Shown: positions 44,040 to 54,753, counted from the stretch's first letter. The stretch is 64,000 bases of DNA from Pseudopithomyces maydicus (GCA_026873275.1 JANTUC010000006.1:1426001-1490000); one strand, 5' to 3'. Made by a program: numbers and translations. The notes: generated from the sequence alone by a model not told the origin.

Positions 44040-46186
44040 CTATCCCATGAAGTTGGGCTGCTGCTGCTGCTGTCCTCCTGTCCCCGCGTTACCTATCCTA
44101 GGGAAGACGTTCGTCGTAGGAACGGCGTCGAGACTCATACCTCCTAGCGTACCCTGACCTGAGCCCTGCCACCCTTGGCCTGTTTGCTGGTTGACGAAAG
44201 CAGATTGCTTGAAATGGTTAGTACAATTCGACAAACATGTTTGCTAGGTGCTGACTTACCCTAAATGGATTCGTCGAGCCGGTTGCGTGGACAGTAAGAC
44301 CACCCGGTGGTGATTGGGGGGCCTGCACGGGCGATATGTTTCTTGCGAACGGGTTGGTTCCCGTAGGTGTGGGCTGGAGAGGTTGCTGCTGTGGAGGCTG
44401 AGGTGCGAATGGCGAAGTTGCTTGGGGAGACTGGATTGTGGGCACGGAGAATGCGGAAGAGGCGCTACCTTCGTAAGTAGGGGATAACGAGGATTGGAAA
44501 CCACCAGTACTATGTTTCGCAAAGGGATTTGTGGGCGATCGGCCAAGTGGTGAAGCAGCACCGGTAGGGTTTCCAAGAAGCTTCGGTTCGGCCATGCCTG
44601 TTGGTTGCGCAGGTGGAAGCATGGAAGCTCTGAAGGGGTTAGTTGATGTCGGTTGTGCTTGCAGCGGTTCAGCCATCATAGGTTGTTGTTGTGAAAAGCT
44701 CGGCATTCCATTTTGTGGTGCCAACGAGTTCTGTGGGCTGAAAGGCTGTGGAGTGTAACCACCAAAACCAGCACCTGTGAACTGGGTTTGAAGCTGCGGT
44801 TGCTGCTGCTGTGGCTGCTGCATGGGTTGAAGGTTCATCTGCTGCATTCCCTGTTGCAATTGAGCGAATGGATTCGTTGACTGTCCATCCTGGGCGCCAA
44901 AAGCTGGTTGTTGCTGCTGGAAGCCAGCTGTTTGTTGTGGCATCTGAAGATTGGGTTGCTCAAAGGCATTTTGCTGAGGAAATTGTTGCGCTTGTGGCTG
45001 GGCCATGGTTTGCTGATTGTCCTGTATAGAGTCAAAGAAATCAATGAGCGGAAGACTGACGGCTGGCGGTTGGGAAGGTGCAGACGATTGAGTGGGGGAT
45101 GTGGCTGATGCAGCAGGCTTTGAGTCTGAGAATTGCTTGCTGGCTCCATTGGTGGTCTTTCCGCCCGTCTTCTTTGCTTCACGCTCAGCGAGGTATTGTC
45201 TGCGATTGACCTCGAAATCTTTGTCGTTTAAGTATTCTTCTAACGCTTGAGTCAAACTCGTAGGTGCGTGCTTGATTTTTGGAATTTCTAGCCTCGTGGA
45301 GTGCTCGTGCAACCGGGCGACGCTGAGATACTGGACGACTAGGTCGGTCTGTTTCACAAAGGTCCTGTAGATGTCGAGAGCGCGCTTGGCATCGGGTTTG
45401 GAGAGCTCGAAGTAGTGTTCTGTACGATTAGTAGGAATCGGGCGTGGCAGGGGGTGGGTTCTTACCTAGAACATTGATGGTGCCCTCGTTCATTATGTGG
45501 AAGAGCACAAGCAAGTCCATGGTGAGCAGGCGGAAAGCAGTCAATGTTATCTCGTTCTCCGGCTCCTCGTGGAAAGGCTGCATGGGCTGTCAGCAGTGCC
45601 AAAAACGGTGTGGATGCAGACATGAGTGCGTACCTCGCATCGCAGCAGAAATTTGATCTGGTCCTGCACGCTCTCGGTCTCTCGGAGCAGGCCTTTCTCG
45701 ATGTTCAGCCGCTTAAGCCGGCCTTCGCCAGCTCGCACATAGTCGACTTTTGTGGAGCCGTACTGCTCTGCGCGGCATAGGAGATATTCGGCATAGTTTC
45801 TTATGTTCTGACCCTGGGTCTGGACTTCGGTGAAGTGGTTTATGGCGAGGGTCCGGCGGGGGTTCTTAGACAGGAACTTGAGGGTAACTTCGGGTTCGCC
45901 CTCCCGGATCATCAAGTGCACGATAATCAGGCTCTTGTAGACGATGGTCCAGGTGGAGTCGCGGAGGCGGTTCGTCAGGGCGCGGAAGATCTCGCCGACG
46001 CCCGCCTCGCCGGCGTGGGTTGCGACGAGGATGTGCTCGACATACTTGGACTTGGGCGCGGCGAGCTGTCGTTTGGGCGCATTGGTTAGCAGGGTAAACG
46101 GCAGGTGGCAGCGCACTGGGGGACGGGGAGGGGCACACCTTGATCTTGGTCCCGCCCTTGACAGACTTCTCAAAGGAGCTCGCCAT
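44040..46186 (-). CDS. YAP1801: AP180/CALM-type clathrin assembly protein
   Basis: An endocytic adaptor that binds PtdIns(4,5)P2, clathrin and EH-domain proteins at the plasma membrane. Exons: 46186-46139, 46065-45634, 45577-45466, 45419-44260 and 44207-44040, 639 residues. The N-terminal ANTH domain (residues 1 to about 280) starts MASSFEKSVKGGTKIK, whose Lys-rich end matches the lipid-binding KGGTK region. It continues KYVEHILVATHAG, RLRDSTWTIVYKSLIIVHLM and NEGTINVLEHYFELSK. The remaining 360 residues are Gln/Pro-rich and disordered and hold five NPF motifs (STNPFAQ, STNPFRA, PTNPFAK, GTNPFAR, STNPFR), which bind EH-domain proteins. The last short exon ends QQQQPNFMG. It is divergent from NudC with 353 bases between starts. 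Confidence 0.94.
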
Positions 46187-46539
46187 GGCTCCACTTGGTT
46201 CCGGCAACGATGGGTGTTTGGGGGGAGGGGGATCAGGGTTCGGGTGGGGAGCTCGCGGGCGGGCGTCGTGTCGCAGGCTCTACGACAGCATGGCGGTGGG
46301 CCAAGGATGCTTGGGGTAGCAATGCTTGGGGCGGTCTGCTGCGAGGACAGACCGGGCGCAAGGGGCAGCGGGTGGAATTGATGATGCGACCCAGGATGTC
46401 GACCGGCGAGGAGGGCACGGTGCTGCCAGCGAGCTAAGGTATGACGACCAACGACGGGCCACCACGCCGAACCCGACCCCACGTCGCCCGCGCATTTCGA
46501 GACGCACCGCCGCCACACGCCCACCACAGCTCTGGAGAG
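46187..46539. promoter_or_regulatory. Divergent promoter region (AP180 / NudC)
   Basis: 353 GC-rich bases between two divergent start codons. Open frames run into it from both sides but carry no conserved sequence. Specific elements were not identified. Confidence 0.5.
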
Positions 46540-47167
46540 ATGGCTGAACCCACCCCCGACGAGCAGAAGAGGCTCGATGCCGAGGCCAAGGCCAGGGAGG
46601 ACGCCGAGCAGGCTGCCCTGCCCTACCAGTGGACCCAGTCCATCAAGGACCTGGACGTGACCATCGCCATCGACGGCAAATACAAGGGCCGCGACCTGGA
46701 CGTGAAGCTCACCCGCAGCCACCTCCGCGTCGCCATCAAGGGCCAGGACCCCATCATCGACGTAGGCCATCCACAGCACCTGCACCTGCCGTCTTGTTCC
46801 TTGCTCATCTGACCCACAGGGCGACCTCCCCCACGCCATCCGCGTCGACGACTCCACTTGGACCCTCGAGACCGTGCCCGCCGGCAAGGAGATCAGCGTG
46901 CACCTGGAGAAGGTCAACCAGCTCGAGTGGTGGGCCCACGTCGTCACCACCGCGCCCAAGATCGACACCTCCAAGATCCAGCCCGAGAACAGCAACCTCG
47001 GCGACCTGGACGGCGAGACCCGCGGCATGGTCGAGAAGATGATGTTCGACCAGCGCCAGAAGGAGATGGGCAAGCCGACGAGCGACGAGCAGAAGAAGCT
47101 GGACATTCTCAAGAAGTTCCAGGAGCAGCACCCTGAGATGGACTTTTCCAACGCCAAGATGGGATGA
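46540..47167 (+). CDS. nudC: Nuclear movement protein NudC
   Basis: A CS-domain co-chaperone needed for nuclear migration and dynein pathway stability, in the cytoplasm. Two exons, 46540-46761 and 46820-47167, give 189 residues, typical of fungal NudC. The N-terminal 25 residues are charged and helical ([19 protein letters not shown]). The CS domain follows: [36 protein letters not shown], and across the intron [11 protein letters not shown] and [17 protein letters not shown]. The C-terminus has [20 protein letters not shown] and ends [12 protein letters not shown], all characteristic of the family. Confidence 0.96.
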
Positions 47168-47364
47168 AGAAGAAGAAGAAAAGTCACGTGCAATGTTTAC
47201 GATTCTTGTCAGACAAAGTGAGGGTATGCGTGGTATGACATGTCATGCTATGCCATGTAGATAAGGATTATGGATAGAAAGGCATCTGGAAAAAAAGGGA
47301 CGGGGTTCAAGGATATGGAGGGGGCTATGGGATATTATTTTTGCATCTCCGAATGGGTGATGTG

Positions 47365-47421
47365 TTCCATGGCTGCTAGTCTACAAGGAATACAAAACTT
47401 TTTTCCATTGAGAAGGCCTTA
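47365..47421 (+). repeat. Inverted-repeat family, left copy 1
   Basis: Begins TTCCATGGCTGCTAGTCTAC and ends AAGGCCTTA. It is adjacent to copy 2 in the same orientation, and the reverse complement occurs at 48871-48928 with few differences. Confidence 0.85.
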
Positions 47422-47476
47422 TTCCATGGCTGCTAGTCTACAATAAATTCAAAACTTTTTTCAGTGAGGAGGCCTA
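47422..47476 (+). repeat. Inverted-repeat family, left copy 2
   Basis: Begins TTCCATGGCTGCTAGTCTAC and ends GAGGCCTA, slightly more diverged than copy 1. Confidence 0.85.
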
Positions 47477-47779
47477 AATCCGTTTGAGGATGCTGAGGAT
47501 AAATATCACAGAAATTATTCATACTATGTTGAGGTACAACAGGCTGCTTTAAAGACGCTCACAAAGCGCTTTGTAAGAGGATTTGAGGCGTACGTAGCAC
47601 TGGACGAGATTCATGAACAACATATCGCAGCCACAAGTCTGGCGAGTTTTTTATTGGTACAGAATTCCGGGAAGACGGTGCAATGAACGACCAAGGATTC
47701 ATTCAAGAGGAATAACGCTTTATTTGTAGTATAGTTCTCATACTACTATCAGTTTCCCCAACCAAACCTCAAATTCAAT

Positions 47780-48763
47780 ATGCAAACTTCACAGTATATA
47801 CCACTGCGAATTTGCACCCCGATTCTATTGAGTACAATGCGAGGAGGTGTGGTTGGGGTGCTGTACGACTGCAATGAACAGTTCACTCACGCGCAGAAAG
47901 CCTTGATATCCAAGGACGAAAAGATGAAGGATAGTATCATGAAAGAGATGAATCTCAGGGTTGAATATTCCGGTAAAACCAACTACCAGCTGCCATACCC
48001 GGATTGCACATCTACTCATCCACATTCTTCCTGGGTTGACACGATAGCCTATACCGCTTTAGAAGTTGAATACGTCAGTTCATGTGGTCCTTACAAACTG
48101 TTTAAAAAAGCACTATCATGAAAGCTTTTCTTCCCTTACTCATGTTTTCATTGATGCGTGGCATGATGGATTTCGCTTGGTGCAGTGGGAATGAGACTTT
48201 TGAAGATATTGCAGAATGTCTGCACCATCTGCGAAAGCACGAGATCGAAGAAGACGACGTCAGATCAGCAGCCGTTATCGCCAAAGAAGCTATCGCCACT
48301 ATTCGGCGGCTCCAGGCATGTGTAATCCCACCGTTGGTGGTATCAGATAACAAGTACCAACGCTTGCTCCGCGCGTTGCGAAACAAACTGGCCGAAATGG
48401 TCAACACAAACGAAGAATTCGTCAACATGCTCAAAGATGCAGCGGGTGACGCAGCGTTGGGCGTCAACTACCAGGATGTGTTTTGTTTGTTCGAAAAGGT
48501 AGTAGCTGAGCATAGGCTGACTGGATAAAAATGGATGAAAGAAACGCTGTCATCCCCTCTTGTGACAATATAAAAAGTGGCGTACAGAAGACTACCAGGA
48601 TATATGGGGCATCTACGCCGATAGTTTAGATACTGACACTGCACGCAAAGCTTTCGACGAAATCGTACGTCTTTTGGTGGTGGCATTCCGACAAGTTGAA
48701 TACACAATGGCAAAGGAGGTGCAGGGGATTGTAAAACACCTGGATGATGCCAACATATGCTAG
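47780..48763 (+). CDS. Orphan protein in a repeat-flanked island
   Basis: I do not recognise this protein. My best model has three exons, 47780-48099, 48186-48498 and 48578-48763, giving 272 residues. The internal joints read YKL then GNETFEDIAECLHHLRKHE, and CLFEK then WRTEDYQDIWGIYAD. Intron donors are GTTTAA and GTAGTA, so the splice sites are weaker than elsewhere. If the first intron is not used, two overlapping frames result (47780-48121 and 48118-48528). The protein is mostly helical and charged, with no signal peptide or membrane segment. Base composition is AT-richer than in neighbouring genes. It lies between inverted copies of a 57-base repeat, which suggests a mobile or duplicated segment. 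It could be a lineage-specific gene or a decaying one. Confidence 0.5.
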
Positions 48764-48870
48764 TGTATCGGCTGGTAAGTGCTCTTATCCTCTCCTTGTG
48801 CGGTATCATTGAATAACATCGAGACACCAAACTATGGTAAATTGAGAGCACGACATGTCTTTTCCCGTTC

Positions 48871-48928
48871 AATAAGGCCTTCTCGATGGAAAAAGTTTTG
48901 AATTTCTTGCAGACTAGCAGCCATGAAA
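48871..48928 (-). repeat. Inverted-repeat family, right copy
   Basis: This is the reverse complement of the left copies at 47365-47476, nearest to copy 1. Read on the plus strand, it is part of an open stretch of about 35 codons (KAFSMEKVLNFLQTSSHE) with no start of its own. Confidence 0.85.
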
Positions 48929-49091
48929 TAAGAACAAGTTTGGAAAGAACATGCGCTTTATCCGAATCAGTGTCCAAATAGAGTCCGAAAATGATAGAAG
49001 ATTTATCATAACTCATCATGAACGTCTTTTCTGCTTTCTGACACTCTATATACGCTAATTTTACGTTAATGAAATGGGGTGGAGAGGGGGT

Positions 49092-49102
49092 GGGGGGGGG
49101 GG
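49092..49102. repeat. G11 homopolymer tract
   Basis: Eleven consecutive G, preceded by other short G runs in a purine-rich stretch. It could fold as a G-quadruplex. Its recorded length is doubtful given the G/C run errors elsewhere. Confidence 0.7.
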
Positions 49103-49453
49103 TTCAATCATTGTTTTTCGACGAGCCACGCTGCTTGCTGTACCCCGAGCCCAGTTCAATCTGGTCAACTGATATTCATACACTACAGCTTCATACACTA
49201 ATTGAGATTTTATTTTATTTTTATAAAAAAAAACAAGGGAGAGGGGACCAGTTGGGAGCAAAAAGAAGATGATTCCCTAGGTTGTTCCCCATGTATTAAA
49301 GCGCCACCTCGAAACTATGAGTGAAACTGGGAAACAGAAACGTCACAGTCCTCTATATCGATATTTTCCCTTTCCTCTCACTTCCCCTCTGTTCCTGGAT
49401 GCTCCAAGTCGGCAAAAAGATCTTCAGACCCGGATTTCGAGTCAATTTGTTAA

Positions 49454-49548
49454 TACGGAAGCCCGGGATCGAACCGGGGACCTTCTGCGCAATACATATG
49501 CTATTGTATAGTGTAAAGCAGACATCATAACCACTAGACTACTCCCGC
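49454..49548 (-). tRNA. tRNA-Val (anticodon UAC) with intron
   Basis: A complete cloverleaf can be drawn on the minus strand. The acceptor stem GCGGGAG pairs with CTTCCGT (two G-U pairs), and the discriminator is A. The D arm contains the A-box-like TAGTGGTTATGA. The anticodon stem TCTGC/GCAGA encloses TTTACA plus C with anticodon TAC. The T arm CCCGGTTCGATCCCGGG contains the B box. A 22-base intron (about 49481-49502) follows the base 3' of the anticodon, the standard nuclear position. The mature length is about 73 bases before CCA. Confidence 0.92.
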
Positions 49549-50099
49549 TGATGTTGTTCCGTTGTTATAAAATTTAGATTCTAAAAAATATATATAAAAA
49601 GTGATTGAATTCGCATCTAAACCCTCAAGATGCTCTATCACAAGCTAAAAAATATAGACTACAAACGAGGTCGAGTCCAGCCTGACCAATAAATTGATTG
49701 TACTATGTGGGGCGAGATAGGCATTAAATTATTGGCAGGGCTCAATGCACGGCACGGGTGTAGGACAACACTGCAAGGCATGAGCATTTAACACCAATTG
49801 TGAATCAAAGAAAATACATTAGAATGTTAGAGTATTATCAATACTTTGGATTGGATTTAGTTTGTGGTCCGCAATCATTTGTTGGGCTGGAATTATTGCC
49901 ACTCCGCTCCGCCCTCCCGCCCTAGTGACATACCCCAGCTAAGCTCCGTCAGCTCGGACGCATCACCGTCTCCCCGTGAACTTCGCCATAACCCCCACCG
50001 AAGCCTCTCACAGCACAGGGACGTCATATCCGAAGAAAAAGTTTTGATCAATTGGTCCTACCCAAACACCGCTCCACTGAGCTCAAGCCCAACTCCAAA
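49549..50099. other. Intergenic, AT-rich
   Basis: 551 bases between the tRNA and the next gene. It is AT-rich until about 49860, then GC- and CCA-rich, probably promoter and leader of the gene at 50100. Nothing else was recognised. Confidence 0.45.
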
Positions 50100-50666
50100 A
50101 TGGCAGCCCGCGCCCCAGCCCTCCGTAGCCTCCTCCGGACCACAGCTTTCCGTCCCGCAACCACCCAAACATCGCGCCCATTCTCGCATTTCCAAACCCG
50201 ATCACGGTCCCCCTCGCCTCCGCCATCGTACCAATCGCGCAACCTCACCATCCTCGCAACCGCACAATGGACCCGCTTTCAAACGCCCTACACCTACTCG
50301 TCGGTGCGCACCTTTACGCGCAGCGCAGCAACGTCCTCACCCGCCAATAGCGCCGTGCCACCGACGTCTCCTGATGCCACGGCCAAGATTGACGAGGTCA
50401 TCGAGGAGATCCAGGAACTGTATGGCACGGCGAGGGACGAGTTTGAGATTGCGGCCGAGGAGACGGAGAAGAATACCACGTATGCGGCGGATGACCGGGC
50501 GGCGGCGCGGGAGGAGCTGGATCGGCTGCTGGAGTACTATGGGGGTGTCGTGGAGGGGCCTGACAGGGCGGTTGCGGAGGAGGTGAAGAGGAGAGTGGGT
50601 CAGAGGATTAGGGAGCTGGAGCAGGCGGTCATAGGGATGGAGGAGAGTGTTACACATGGAGATTAG
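50100..50666 (+). CDS. Hypothetical protein, probably mitochondrial
   Basis: A single-exon protein of 188 residues that I cannot name. The first 85 residues are rich in Arg, Ser, Thr and Ala with almost no acidic residues (MAARAPALRSLLRTTAFRPA), which fits a mitochondrial targeting sequence. The C-terminal half is strongly helical and acidic: DEVIEEIQELYGTARDEFEI, then REELDRLLEYYGG and RRVGQRIRELEQAV, suggesting a coiled coil. The clear two-part structure and open frame support a real gene. The function is unknown. Confidence 0.7.
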   Translation: MAARAPALRSLLRTTAFRPATTQTSRPFSHFQTRSRSPSPPPSYQSRNLTILATAQWTRFQTPYTYSSVRTFTRSAATSSPANSAVPPTSPDATAKIDEVIEEIQELYGTARDEFEIAAEETEKNTTYAADDRAAAREELDRLLEYYGGVVEGPDRAVAEEVKRRVGQRIRELEQAVIGMEESVTHGD

Positions 50667-51044
50667 ATGGGACTGGAGATGGTCAATGTACGATATGTGA
50701 GGAACAGATTACACACGGTAGGTTGAGAACGGAGTGTGTAGGATACACCATCTGTATGATATCGTGTGGGGGAAGTGTTAGCATGCCAATGTACAGTCGG
50801 ACAATACATGAGCAACTCTCCATTCATAGAAATATGGAATATCAATATATAAGACGAAGGCAGCTTGTTATATATAAATCGAACAAAGCCCCCTAATGCG
50901 ATTGCCATAAACGCCGCCGCTATACCCTATTGCAAGCCATAGCTATTGGTATCTACCGAAAAAGCATGTATGCTGTTGTCCACCAAAAATTACACCCCAA
51001 TTGTGCGTCACGAACGCCCCCAAAAAACAATTCAAGTGCATGTA
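50667..51044. other. Convergent intergenic region
   Basis: 378 AT-leaning bases between two 3' ends. Nothing was recognised. Confidence 0.45.
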
Positions 51045-51756
51045 TCACCACCATCTCTTCGGGTTCCGCGCCGAAGTTGCACACTGCAAGCAATGCCTCG
51101 CGTTGGCAACAACAGCACACTTGCCACAGACGTTCCTTCCGCAATCGGTGCACGCGAATGGGCTCCTATCCATCGCCCCATCCATGTCCATGTCCACATC
51201 CATGTCGTTTGCATCGGCTTCCAACAAGGTGTCGCAATCTTCACATCGCGGTGCGTGGGCGTCGTGGACGTGTTGCATCTGCGGTGCAAGGGACTGCACG
51301 GGCGGAGCAGAAATGTTCCAAAAAGCATGTAGTGTGGATTTCTGTGGCTTCGGTACGGCATGTTCTTGATGCGAGGGCAGCGAGTCGAACGCGATGGGTT
51401 CGGCTTGTGGTTGCTTGCGTTGGGCGGAGAAGAGTTTGTTCATGGTCGTTTCTGTGTTGAATTAGCACCCGTCGCTGTTTCAACGGGGCGAATGTGCGGT
51501 GCATACCGTGAATTGTACGCTCATCCGGCCGGTTATCACGCAGCCTCTTACGCGTACGCTGGATCCACTCTCCGCTCTTTACCCTCCCCAGATTCGAGAA
51601 ATCCCATCCCGTCCCTCTGCTCATGGGCGCATCCATTTCCATTGCATGTCCGCTCGCAATCAGTGTGGGCGACTGTGCTTCTGGCGTGGCAAAGCTGCCA
51701 AAGCTGCAGGCAGAGACGGGAGACTCGTCGACGGATCGCTTGCGTTTGAAGCCCAT
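51045..51756 (-). CDS. Small Cys-rich zinc-binding protein, unknown
   Basis: A 218-residue protein from two exons (51756-51507 and 51451-51045) with a canonical GTATGC..ACACAG intron. The N-terminus MGFKRKRSVDESPVSACSFG is basic then Ser-rich, like a nuclear localisation signal. The C-terminal 70 residues hold paired Cys: CEDC, CTDCGRNVCGKC and CLQC, enough to bind two zinc ions in a cross-brace or tandem ribbon. Between them lies an Asp/Met repeat (DMDVDMDMDG). I recall similar uncharacterised proteins in ascomycetes but no known function. A nuclear role is inference. Confidence 0.8.
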
Positions 51757-52442
51757 GGTGATGAATGTGCGGCGATCCGGAGTGGCCAAGATGAATGTTT
51801 AAATTAAGGATGCGGCGTGTATGGAGATATGTGGGTGGGATGCTTTTGGTGAATGACGAGTAAGCGGAGCTGAAGCGACGATGACATGTGGATGGGTTTG
51901 GGAGGCTGGACGCGTGCATCATCGCGACGCGACCTAGCGCGTAGAGGGGGCCCCAACAAAGCTTGACCACTACATTTCATGATTAGATATGTCTGGGGTA
52001 CATGGGATGTTTCCTTTTCCCCTCGAATTGTGAAAGCGCTAGCAGTGTTGATCTTAGTCCATGGACGATTAGCTTTACAATTACACTTTCTTGATTAGCA
52101 GTGGTTCAGCCTGGCTGTTCTTCATGCACCCTGCAGTAGCTAGTGAATGTCGACTTCCATCGCCATGCTCGTCGGTTCATAGGCTGTAGACAACCATCCA
52201 CGTCAAGACATTGATGCTGAACTCGTAGAGCTTGATTATGTGAATATTGTAGCAAACTGGGACCTGCACGCACGACCAGTTACGTCCTCCATCTCTAGGT
52301 CGCAACTGCCCCACTGCCTACCTGGGAACTAGGTACAGCTACCTCACCTTACCCCACCATCAGCACCCTTCCTCTTGCCAGCTACCATCTACCGCTTTCG
52401 CAAGCAGCCCCCTCTGCATAATCTATAACTAGCCCAGCTTCC
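51757..52442. other. Divergent intergenic region
   Basis: 686 bases between divergent starts of the zinc-binding protein and the MEMO1 gene. The last 130 bases are C/T-rich, typical of a core promoter. No gene was recognised. Confidence 0.45.
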
Positions 52443-53596
52443 ATGGCACCCGCTGTTCGCTATCCCTCGCATGCAGGGTCATGGTACACCGATGATGGCG
52501 TCACTCTCTCACAGCAGCTTGACAACTGGCTGTCAAACGTGCCCAGCTCAACGACACCCATAGGATCCACCTCCTCGAAACAGGGCGAGGTTGCGATTCC
52601 AACGCAGAATGCTCGCGCCATCATTGCTCCGTAGGTATACCGGGCATGGGTTTCCGGTATACATGGGCTAAAGGTATGCAGACATGCTGGATACTCCTAC
52701 TCCGGGCCTGCTGCTGCATGGGCCTACAAAAGCGCTGATTGGGCTAATGCGTACGGCCCCGACCCAAATATCATTGCAGATGCTTAATGTGCATAGGAAG
52801 CGCGTCTTTCTGCTCGGCCCATCCCATCACTGGGGCTTGCCTGGTGCCGCAACGACTGCGTGTGGTGAATACGGCACTCCGCTCGGCAATCTCATTGTCG
52901 ACACTCAGCTTGTTGAAACCATCAGGAAGGAGTGGAGGCTGCAGACCATGTCGAAGCAGCAAGATGAAGATGAACACAGCTTGGAAATGCATTTGCCGTA
53001 CATCTACAAGATGCTGTCACTGTATGCTTTCCTGTTTTCCTTGACACTTATATGCGGTACTGACACCATCGACCAGCCATAACACAAATTTCAAGTCGGA
53101 TAGCTCTGCGGTTCCACTAGTTCCCATCCTTGTCGGTGCGACCAATGCAAACACGGAACGCGACTTGGGCTCCAAACTCGCACCCTACCTGGCCGACCCT
53201 ACTAACCTCTTCGTGATTTCCTCCGACTTCTGCCACTGGGGCTCGCGCTTTAGATATACGTATTACCAACTGCCCGACGGTAGCGCAAAGGAACTCCGAT
53301 CCTCCTCAGAAGTGAAGAAGGACTACCCTATTCACGAGAGCATCAAGGCAGTCGACTTCGAGAGCATGGATGCAGTCGAGAGTGGAGAGCATAAGCAATT
53401 TCTGGACCAGCTACATGACACAGGGAACACAGTCTGTGGACGCCACCCCATTGGTGTTTTCATGGCAGCTGTAGAAAGTGCGCAGGGGCTGCAGGGCGAT
53501 GGAAAGTTCAAATTCGTACGATACGAGAGGAGTAGCGAGGTGGTAAGCGTGAGGGATAGTAGCGTATCGTACGCTAGTGCCTTCGCTGTTCTGTGA
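52443..53596 (+). CDS. MEMO1 family protein
   Basis: A homologue of human MEMO1, related to class III extradiol dioxygenases; the human protein acts in redox and cell-motility signalling and binds metal. Exons: 52443-52630, 52682-52750, 52797-53021 and 53077-53596, 333 residues. The expected landmarks are all present: VRYPSHAGSWYTDDG, APHAGYSYSGPAAAWAYKS, RVFLLGPSHHWGLPG, DEHSLEMHLPY, VPILVG and ISSDFCHWGSRF. The His residues in HAGY, SHHW and FCHWG match the metal-site positions of the family. The second exon is only 69 bases and its introns are 47 to 55 bases, so simple ORF calling cuts the gene into pieces. Confidence 0.95.
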
Positions 53597-54084
53597 GGTT
53601 GTGAAGACACCACAGAGAACACAGAGAATGTAGGTATAGCTTGAAACCCAACTTCAAGATAGCTAAAACAGTTTCATATGATCTTATTAGAAACTATTAT
53701 CCAACCGACCCTGATAGATAATTTCCGTTTTGCTAGTTGTTAGTAGGTGGAACCATTTGCGAGATAGCTATCACGAAGCAAAATAATTTCCAAAAAAGTG
53801 TTCCATTCTGTTTATCCACCAAATCACAAAAGATTTCTATCTCTGGGTATCATACTCCATATCCAATAACTTCAAGGTACAAAAAAGAAAAAAAAAGGAT
53901 CCTGCTAACACTTGTCAAAAGACACAAAACAGTTCAGACCTGAAAGCAAGCTGCCAATCAATCTGGTGAAAGCCAACCTACAAACTCCGAGCCCTGTCTA
54001 TCAGCATATAGTAAAGAACGAACAAAAACAGTAAACTGAAATGATGAAAACACAAAACAAAGGAAATGATGCACGTGAGACAAG
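53597..54084. other. Convergent intergenic region
   Basis: 488 AT-rich bases, with an A-rich tract near 53880-53897. No gene was recognised. Confidence 0.45.
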
Positions 54085-54753
54085 TCACGCCTTCTTCCAC
54101 CCGCTCAACGGCTTCCACTCATCTGTCCTCGTCCGCTTCACCCTCCGGAATCGCACCGTCTTCTCCTTAGCCGGTTCCTCGTCGAAGAAAGAGTCGCGTC
54201 TCCCCCTCTCGCGCTCCCTCGTCTCCCACTCCTCGTCAACCCACTTGTCCTTCCTCCGGAACGTGTCACCCGACCAGGCAACAGCCTTGCGCTCCGAAGA
54301 GTGAGACGACCTAGGCCGCCCAAACGATGCCCTGATTCTCAGCCGGAACTCGCGCTCGCGGTCATTCTCCTCGTCCGAGTAGGAGGGCCGGGCCGGGGAG
54401 TAACGCGTGGTGGTATACTTGTAGCGCACGGTGTGGTCGTCGTCCTCGTCGTCGGAAGCCTTGGTGTAGTACTTTGTGGTTGTATGATTTGGCGGTGAGG
54501 TCGATGGACGGGACCAGACGTTGTACTTTTCTAGCTGGGAAGGCTGACGGATGGTGATGGCGCGGGAGGGCTTCGACTTGTTGTTGGAGTACGGGTAGTC
54601 GTCATATTCATCGTCGTCGTAGAGATTTGTGTGTGCGCGCTTGGAGTTGGTACGGACGAGACGGCGAGAAGAGTAGTAGTCGTCGTCCTCCTCGTCCTGG
54701 AAGAGCGGGCTGCGCTCGCGGGTGCGCGAAGTGTGGTAGGAGAGGTAAGTCAT
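54085..54753 (-). CDS. Highly charged low-complexity protein, unknown
   Basis: A single-exon protein of 222 residues. It alternates acidic (DEEDDDYYSS, DDDEYDDYPY) and basic (RERERGRRD) stretches with many Tyr, Ser and Arg, and lacks a signal peptide or membrane segment. The C-terminus TVRFRRVKRTRTDEWKPLSG looks compact and conserved. Most of it is predicted to be disordered. Partners and function are unknown; an RNA-binding or nuclear role would be a guess. Confidence 0.7.
   Translation of the reverse strand: MTYLSYHTSRTRERSPLFQDEEDDDYYSSRRLVRTNSKRAHTNLYDDDEYDDYPYSNNKSKPSRAITIRQPSQLEKYNVWSRPSTSPPNHTTTKYYTKASDDEDDDHTVRYKYTTTRYSPARPSYSDEENDREREFRLRIRASFGRPRSSHSSERKAVAWSGDTFRRKDKWVDEEWETRERERGRRDSFFDEEPAKEKTVRFRRVKRTRTDEWKPLSGWKKA

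Larger units (their letters stand above)
47168..47779. other. Intergenic region with tandem repeat copies
   Basis: 3' flank of NudC, becoming AT-rich. It contains two head-to-tail copies of a 55 to 57 base repeat (47365-47476) that recurs inverted at 48871-48928. Confidence 0.6.
48764..49453. other. AT-rich non-coding stretch
   Basis: This holds the right inverted-repeat copy, a G11 tract at 49092-49102, and T/A-rich tracts around 49205-49235. No gene was recognised. Confidence 0.5.

Noticed and set aside
46187..47193. Upstream extension of the AP180 frame through NudC
   Set aside because: Antisense of the NudC exons; AP180 starts at MASSFEKSVKGG and its exon 1 is spliced.
47780..48528. Two overlapping genes with an ATGA stop-start overlap
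   Set aside because: Such overlaps are a bacterial operon feature; an intron (48100-48185) joins the frames and fits a fungal gene better, though splice signals are weak.
50930..51789. Several long frames on the plus strand over the zinc-binding protein
   Set aside because: Antisense shadows; the minus strand has the Cys pairs and the canonical intron.
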